From assembly GCF_900128505.1 (NCBI RefSeq), contig NZ_LT669941.1:4415010-4479009 (forward strand): a stretch of 64,000 bases of DNA, read 5' to 3'. This DNA comes from Parabacteroides timonensis. Lineage in GTDB: Bacteria; Bacteroidota; Bacteroidia; Bacteroidales; Tannerellaceae. The position numbers and the translations under genes were made by a program. Of this stretch, positions 59,216-64,000 are shown one piece after another. Position 1 is the first letter of the stretch, and each line of letters starts with the position of its first letter. The notes beneath the pieces are model-generated. The model was not told where the DNA came from. It saw nothing but the letters and a program-made list of their open reading frames with translations, and ran no database searches.

Positions 59216-61654
59216 TTAAAAGTAGAAAGAATAATTCGGGAATTTACGAGGGTTTGTGGTTGTCTTTAAAGCAAAAACAGTGCCTGCTTTCTTTTGAGGT
59301 TGTGATTGGAAACTAATAGTAACTTTATCTTTTCCCATTGTCAGATTTTCTGGTAATTCATAGGTTACTTCATAAAAAGTGACAGGATGTTTATCAAATA
59401 GATTCTCAGTTGCTATTCGTGTTCCATTTACCAGAATATCAAATACATGATCTTTGGCTTCATTTCCCCAATAGGTTACAACCAGATAGTTTTTCTTGTT
59501 CTTATCAAGTTTCATATCATAAGAAAACCATCCTGCAGCTTCTCGTCCCCATCTTGTTTTTTCCCAGGTATTAAAACCTAATGCAGGAGAATGACCGGCT
59601 TGATAAGTTAGTTGTGTATTTTCTCCTTTCATATTATGTGCTTTTTCATCTGCTTTATATGAAGGACGTAATTCATCAATAATTATCTTATTCCTTAATG
59701 ACATTTCATCTGGCGTATACATTTTTAAATAAAGAGTATACCGTTGATGATGAGTCAGGTAATAGGGGAGAAGTTGAATCTCTTTTTTTTCTCCTTGCAG
59801 GTAGCCGACATTAACCGTTTGATATTCCATCGGTTGTTTGTTCGTAGGTTTCAACCAGCTATCCAGGTCTGCTTTATTTACCAATAGAGTCGGAATATCA
59901 TTCAGTGGAACAAAAGTGTTATTGTCTCCAGCATATTTTACCCGGTCTTTGGGCATATTGTCAGTACCTAACACACCGGCATATACAATAGGCCCTTTTA
60001 ATATAGCATTCATGTAAGGATCATCTTTAGAAGGTTCCAGACGAAATGTCTGTGGTAATTCTACCGTTATTTCATCACCTGTTTTCCAGTCTTTGTTCAG
60101 GCAGATATATTCACCGGGTTTTGTGTCGACAGGAATCGATTCTCCATTGATCTGTATACTGACTGTACTTTCTATCCATGTTGGATAACGAAGATAGATC
60201 GGATTGTTATATCCTTTGTTTTCTGTTATCTTAAGAATTACTTTATCCTGTTCAGGGAAGCTTGTTTCCTGTCTAAGTTTTAGACCTTTCTCTTTCCAGT
60301 TCAATTCTGAAGGAATAAAAAGATTAACGTATAGAACCTGATTGTTATTGAAATAAATGCCTTCTCCGTACTTGGAATGGTTTTCCATACCCGTTCCGAC
60401 GCAACACCAAACGCCTTCAATATTGAAGCGATCACTATAGGATTTAAAACCTCCGGGTAGAGTTGATGTATAATAAGTGACTCCTCCTGAGTGTGGATCT
60501 TGTGAAGCCAGGATATGGTTATATAAAGCCCGTTCAAAATATTCCATATGTTTAAGATCGCCTGTACTTTCGAATGTGTTCAATGCCACTTTTAGCATGT
60601 TGTATGTATTACATGTCTCACTGGAAGTATATCCCAATCGTTTAGTGGTCTCTCCTGGTTTTCCAAAACGTTCGTAACAACTATTACCACCGATACAATT
60701 GATATGATTATTATAAGCCATTTCTAGGAAATTTCTTGTTGCCTTACCACTCACTTCGTCTCCGGATAATTGATATTGGCGGGCTGTCCCTTCAAATGTA
60801 GGAACTTGAAAGTTTGCATGGCGACCATATAATACATCTTTATTATCAGCAATATTCAGGATCACTTTCTGATGATTGAACTTCATAGAGGTTTCCAGAT
60901 ATTTCTTATTTCCTGTCACTGCGTATAGATCAGCATAAACAGCATTCATTCCTCCATGTTCAAGATCAAGAAATCCATCAAATAGGTCGGGGTTGACTTT
61001 TAGAACAAATTCGGCAAGCGGATCGGCGTCTTCAATCCACAAATGGAGGGCATTTGAATTGTTACAATATAAATATGCGTCTCTATAAGCGGCATGTACT
61101 TTATGTATTCCATAAAAAACATTTCCACAATTTCCTCCCCACGGATATCCGGCATCATCGGGTTTGTTAAGAAGAAGTTCCCCATCCAGTAATTTCTCAA
61201 AAGGATAGCTTTTCTTTTCACCTTTAGCTTTCTGTAATGTTTCTTTCTTTTGTTTGATTGTTGCCAGTTCGTTAATAATGTAGTTTACTCGATTCAGATA
61301 TTCAGTATCCCCTGTTTGGGCATACATAAGGGATATACCCGAAATGTAATGAGGAAGATCACCTGGACGGGTACCTTCCGGTTGATTCGATCCGGGATAA
61401 CTCCCTTTTTCCGGTAATCCAACCTCTTTACGAGCCTTGTTTAGCATCCTTTCCACATCCATGTCGAGAAGATATTGCTGAGATACTTTCATGGCGTTGT
61501 AGAATGGACTACCGGGAAGGAGCCGTACATCTGATAAGCAAAATGTTTGCCATACTTTTGGCTTTTTGCTGATTACAACAGTTTTTTTATCGATTTCTCC
61601 TCCCAGAATCATCTGGGAGAAGAATAGCAAAATGAATAAATAGGTGTTTCTCAT
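59216..61654 (-). CDS. GH127-like beta-L-arabinofuranosidase (locus 3)
   Basis: An 812-residue exported enzyme. The (alpha/alpha)6 barrel features of the DUF1680/GH127 family are clear: DVERMLNKARKEVGLP, RPGDLPHYISGISLMYAQTGD, LDLEHGGMNAVYADLYAVTG, NSCYERFGKPGE. The Zn-thiolate site is recognisable as Glu346 and Cys348 (SSETCNTYNML) and Cys417-Cys418 (VWCCVGTGMENHSKYG); Cys417 would be the nucleophile. A beta-sandwich and C-terminal domain follow. GH127 enzymes release beta-L-arabinofuranose, and related GH146 enzymes act on pectic glycans, so the precise family needs a tree. It is last in locus 3, 13 bp after SusD. Confidence 0.88.
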   Translation of the reverse strand: MRNTYLFILLFFSQMILGGEIDKKTVVISKKPKVWQTFCLSDVRLLPGSPFYNAMKVSQQYLLDMDVERMLNKARKEVGLPEKGSYPGSNQPEGTRPGDLPHYISGISLMYAQTGDTEYLNRVNYIINELATIKQKKETLQKAKGEKKSYPFEKLLDGELLLNKPDDAGYPWGGNCGNVFYGIHKVHAAYRDAYLYCNNSNALHLWIEDADPLAEFVLKVNPDLFDGFLDLEHGGMNAVYADLYAVTGNKKYLETSMKFNHQKVILNIADNKDVLYGRHANFQVPTFEGTARQYQLSGDEVSGKATRNFLEMAYNNHINCIGGNSCYERFGKPGETTKRLGYTSSETCNTYNMLKVALNTFESTGDLKHMEYFERALYNHILASQDPHSGGVTYYTSTLPGGFKSYSDRFNIEGVWCCVGTGMENHSKYGEGIYFNNNQVLYVNLFIPSELNWKEKGLKLRQETSFPEQDKVILKITENKGYNNPIYLRYPTWIESTVSIQINGESIPVDTKPGEYICLNKDWKTGDEITVELPQTFRLEPSKDDPYMNAILKGPIVYAGVLGTDNMPKDRVKYAGDNNTFVPLNDIPTLLVNKADLDSWLKPTNKQPMEYQTVNVGYLQGEKKEIQLLPYYLTHHQRYTLYLKMYTPDEMSLRNKIIIDELRPSYKADEKAHNMKGENTQLTYQAGHSPALGFNTWEKTRWGREAAGWFSYDMKLDKNKKNYLVVTYWGNEAKDHVFDILVNGTRIATENLFDKHPVTFYEVTYELPENLTMGKDKVTISFQSQPQKKAGTVFALKTTTNPRKFPNYSFYF

Positions 61655-61667
61655 TATAAATAATTTT

Positions 61668-63230
61668 TTAATCTGGATAACCAGGATTCTGTTTTAAATT
61701 AGGATTGGCCACTCGTTGAGCAGATGGTATTGGGAATAAATTCAGGTTTACATTGTTACTGGCTTCGTGGAAAGGCCATGAACCTTTGATAAAGTTATTA
61801 TCGAAACGTATTAATTGAGTGCGTCTCATACCTTCTGTGGCAAATTCCCACCCCCATTCCTGTAACATACGTCCGAATCGTACCGGGACATTATTCACAT
61901 TGATTGTAGCTGCTAATTCTGCTCCTGTTACAGGATGAGGTGTGTCAAATGCTCTTTCCCTCACTAGGTTAACCAATGATGCTGCTTCGTCAGCATTCCC
62001 TCCGGTTCGTAAAATACACTCAGCTTTGGTAAATAACACTTCAGCATATCGCATGCTTTGAAAGTCGTTATCGCAAGAAGCTCCGATCTGGTTCATTTTG
62101 GGTAGATATTTACCATTTCTATATCCATCCAGTTCTTTGGCATCAGTTAACGATGTTATTTCTTTCCGGTAAGACAAAGGAACATCGATACCTCCTTCTT
62201 TAGCTGTAAGTACATTACCTCGCGGATCTTTTTGTACTCCAAAAAGAAAACTACCTTCAATCCGCTTATCGTCCGGATCGTAAGAGTCGATGAAAGAATG
62301 TAGGACACAGACTCCGTTATGACCTCCGAAATTGATTGCATCCCATCTTTTGTTCTGTCCTCCGATAAAGGTCATTTCACAGAAGACATACATACCGAGT
62401 CCCTGCACATTATCCATGGGATATGCAAAAATGTTTTCGACACTACCTTCATTGTTAGGCACAAAATTATCTTCAAAGACAGGTAATAGTTCATATTGTC
62501 CTGAATTAATGATGTCATCGCAAAGTTTAATTGCTTCGGCATATCTATTTTCTCCTATGCTTGCTTCTGCGTTTAAATATAAACGGGCAAGAAGCATTTT
62601 ACCTGACCATTTGTTCATTTTACCATAAGTGGATACTTTATCTTCACTTGCTTTATCGATGTTTTCCAACAATTCTTTTTCTATAAATTTATAGATATCT
62701 GCGCGTGAGGCTGTTTCCGGAAGCCAACCGTCAGGAACATCATATTTGTCAACAAGTGGTACGTTTCCAAAGATATCGAATAAATAATAATACCACATAG
62801 CTCGTACTATTTTTATTTCAGCAATCATCTTGTCTTTGTTTGGTAAATCCAGACCTGATTCTTCTATCTGATAAAGAACGCGATTACAATTATTGACACC
62901 TGTATAAAGGATTTCCCACCACCGGGCGAATTGTGAATCGCCTGTCATCCAGGTATGTTTGTGTAAACGTTGGAAGATGCCTTCATCATACCATGCTCCG
63001 CCTATACGGGTAGGTATGATGGAAATATCTCCTGTAGCTTCGCTATCCCAGATAGAATGCCATTGGAGTATTTCTCTGAAATTTGCATAGATGGGGCCCA
63101 TTGCCCTGTTTATATCATCTTCTGTTTTATAGAAATCTTTACTGTCAATTCTGCTGTAAAGCGTTTCATCCAGATTTGTACAACTGGCTATCACCAGGAG
63201 TAAAAGATTTAATAATATGTATTTTTTCAT
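61668..63230 (-). CDS. SusD-family glycan-binding lipoprotein (locus 3)
   Basis: A 520-residue protein with lipobox VIASCTNLDE. SusD features: LYSRIDSKDFYKTEDDINRAMGPIYANF, MIAEIKIVRAMWYYYLFDIFGNVPLV, WEFATEGMRRTQLIRFDNNF, and the C-terminal LFPIPSAQRVANPNLKQNPGYPD. It belongs with the SusC encoded 17 bp upstream. Confidence 0.95.
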   Translation of the reverse strand: MKKYILLNLLLLVIASCTNLDETLYSRIDSKDFYKTEDDINRAMGPIYANFREILQWHSIWDSEATGDISIIPTRIGGAWYDEGIFQRLHKHTWMTGDSQFARWWEILYTGVNNCNRVLYQIEESGLDLPNKDKMIAEIKIVRAMWYYYLFDIFGNVPLVDKYDVPDGWLPETASRADIYKFIEKELLENIDKASEDKVSTYGKMNKWSGKMLLARLYLNAEASIGENRYAEAIKLCDDIINSGQYELLPVFEDNFVPNNEGSVENIFAYPMDNVQGLGMYVFCEMTFIGGQNKRWDAINFGGHNGVCVLHSFIDSYDPDDKRIEGSFLFGVQKDPRGNVLTAKEGGIDVPLSYRKEITSLTDAKELDGYRNGKYLPKMNQIGASCDNDFQSMRYAEVLFTKAECILRTGGNADEAASLVNLVRERAFDTPHPVTGAELAATINVNNVPVRFGRMLQEWGWEFATEGMRRTQLIRFDNNFIKGSWPFHEASNNVNLNLFPIPSAQRVANPNLKQNPGYPD

Positions 63231-63247
63231 GTTTCTTTCAATTTAAA

Positions 63248-64000
63248 TTAGAATGATAAATTAACACCAAATGTAAAGGTACGAGTTGTAGGATATATTT
63301 CTCCTCGTCCGGCAATAGAACCGGCTGTTCCCGGATCAAGTACACTAGATCCTGTAAGGCTTACTTCGGGGTCGAGTCCGGAGTACTTAGTGAAGGTAAA
63401 TAGATTCAAACCTGAAGCATATACGCGTAAGTTTCTGATTTCTTTACATGGTAACTTAAAGGTATAACCTAGTGTAATATTATCGATCTTAACAAAATTA
63501 CCATTTTCAATATAATAATCCGAGTAAACAGGAGAGTCCCATATATAAGATTGCATACCTTTCGGTATTTCAAGTGCTTTCTTTGTCATATTTGTTCCTG
63601 CTTTGGCATGTTGTGCCTGTGTAAATCGCATATCATAACGATTTAATACCTGGAACAGGAATGAACCGCGGGCTGAGATTGTCAGGTCGAAATTTTTATA
63701 AAAAATAGTGGTACTTAAACCGGCATTGATTTTGGGTATACCATTACCGGTGATTGCTTTGTCTTCTTCTCCAATCTTATCAGCTGTAGTCGGCTTGTTA
63801 TCTTTATCATAAAATAACCATTTTCCTTCAGGAGTCAAACCTGCATAACGCCAACTATAAAAGTTTCCGACAGGTTGTCCTTGTTCCAGTCTATGAGTAT
63901 AAGTTTTCATAGGCTCTTCTGTATCACCTACTTGCACCCAGTCTTTTTGATACAAAGCGTTTGATAATGAGTTTACGACATTTTTGTTGTAAGAAAAATT
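63248..64000 (-). CDS. SusC-family TonB-dependent transporter, partial (locus 3)
   Basis: The C-terminal 250 codons of a SusC protein; the frame is open to the window edge, so the start lies beyond it. Seen: GNFYSWRYAGLTPEGKWLFYDKDNKPT, NGIPKINAGLSTTIFYKNFDLTISARGSF, NFVKIDNITLGYTF, and the barrel end YPTTRTFTFGVNLSF. It partners the SusD that follows. Whether locus 3 has its own sigma/FecR pair cannot be seen. Confidence 0.93.
   Translation of the reverse strand, partial: NFSYNKNVVNSLSNALYQKDWVQVGDTEEPMKTYTHRLEQGQPVGNFYSWRYAGLTPEGKWLFYDKDNKPTTADKIGEEDKAITGNGIPKINAGLSTTIFYKNFDLTISARGSFLFQVLNRYDMRFTQAQHAKAGTNMTKKALEIPKGMQSYIWDSPVYSDYYIENGNFVKIDNITLGYTFKLPCKEIRNLRVYASGLNLFTFTKYSGLDPEVSLTGSSVLDPGTAGSIAGRGEIYPTTRTFTFGVNLSF

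Overview
The window is a piece of a Bacteroidales chromosome, most likely Parabacteroides or a close relative. Support for this: three SusC/SusD loci, two of them with ECF sigma/FecR pairs; promoters of the Bacteroides type (TTTG, about 20 bp, TAnnTTTG); an 11-gene complex I operon without nuoEFG; and a secreted protease that appears to carry a type IX secretion C-terminal sorting domain, which fits Parabacteroides/Porphyromonas/Tannerella better than Bacteroides itself. The genus is inferred.

Positions 1-33.8 kb are mostly core genome: partial ahcY, an acyl-CoA synthetase with an XRE-cupin regulator, rpsO, typA, an exported hypothetical, the nuoABCDHIJKLMN operon (6.9-16.7 kb, minus strand), a TPR-like lipoprotein, the secreted trypsin-fold protease, class I fumarase, pnp, a thioredoxin-fold lipoprotein without CXXC, greA with a HIT protein, a PadR/PspC pair, a long-chain acyl-CoA synthetase, prfB with its programmed +1 frameshift, and a tRNA with anticodon CAU.

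Positions 33.79-39.71 kb are an AT-richer integrated island of about 5.88 kb. A 44-bp direct repeat bounds it: the 3' half of the tRNA and a second copy of that half. From right to left it carries a tyrosine integrase, an excisionase-like HTH protein, an AAA/RepA-like ATPase with an altered P-loop, a possible origin rich in GACA/TGTC words, three overlapping small genes (one resembling phage small terminases), a promoter-driven and strongly structured RNA region, and two exported cargo proteins. Near-identical 25-bp repeats lie inside both ends and look like integrase arm sites. The layout suggests a very small integrative element or phage satellite; this and the structured RNA are the main candidates for something undescribed.

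Positions 39.7-64 kb hold three consecutive minus-strand glycan-uptake loci. Locus 1 is ECF sigma, FecR, SusC, SusD and an unrecognised 836-residue secreted protein. Locus 2 is ECF sigma, FecR, SusC, SusD and a GH20 hexosaminidase. Locus 3 (cut by the window end) is SusC, SusD and a GH127-like beta-L-arabinofuranosidase. The SusC proteins of loci 1 and 2 have an N-terminal STN domain, consistent with trans-envelope signalling through FecR to the ECF sigma factor. Three long intergenic stretches (about 1.06, 23.8 and 49.75 kb) contain dense patches of short inverted words, each with its own vocabulary, that no gene explains.
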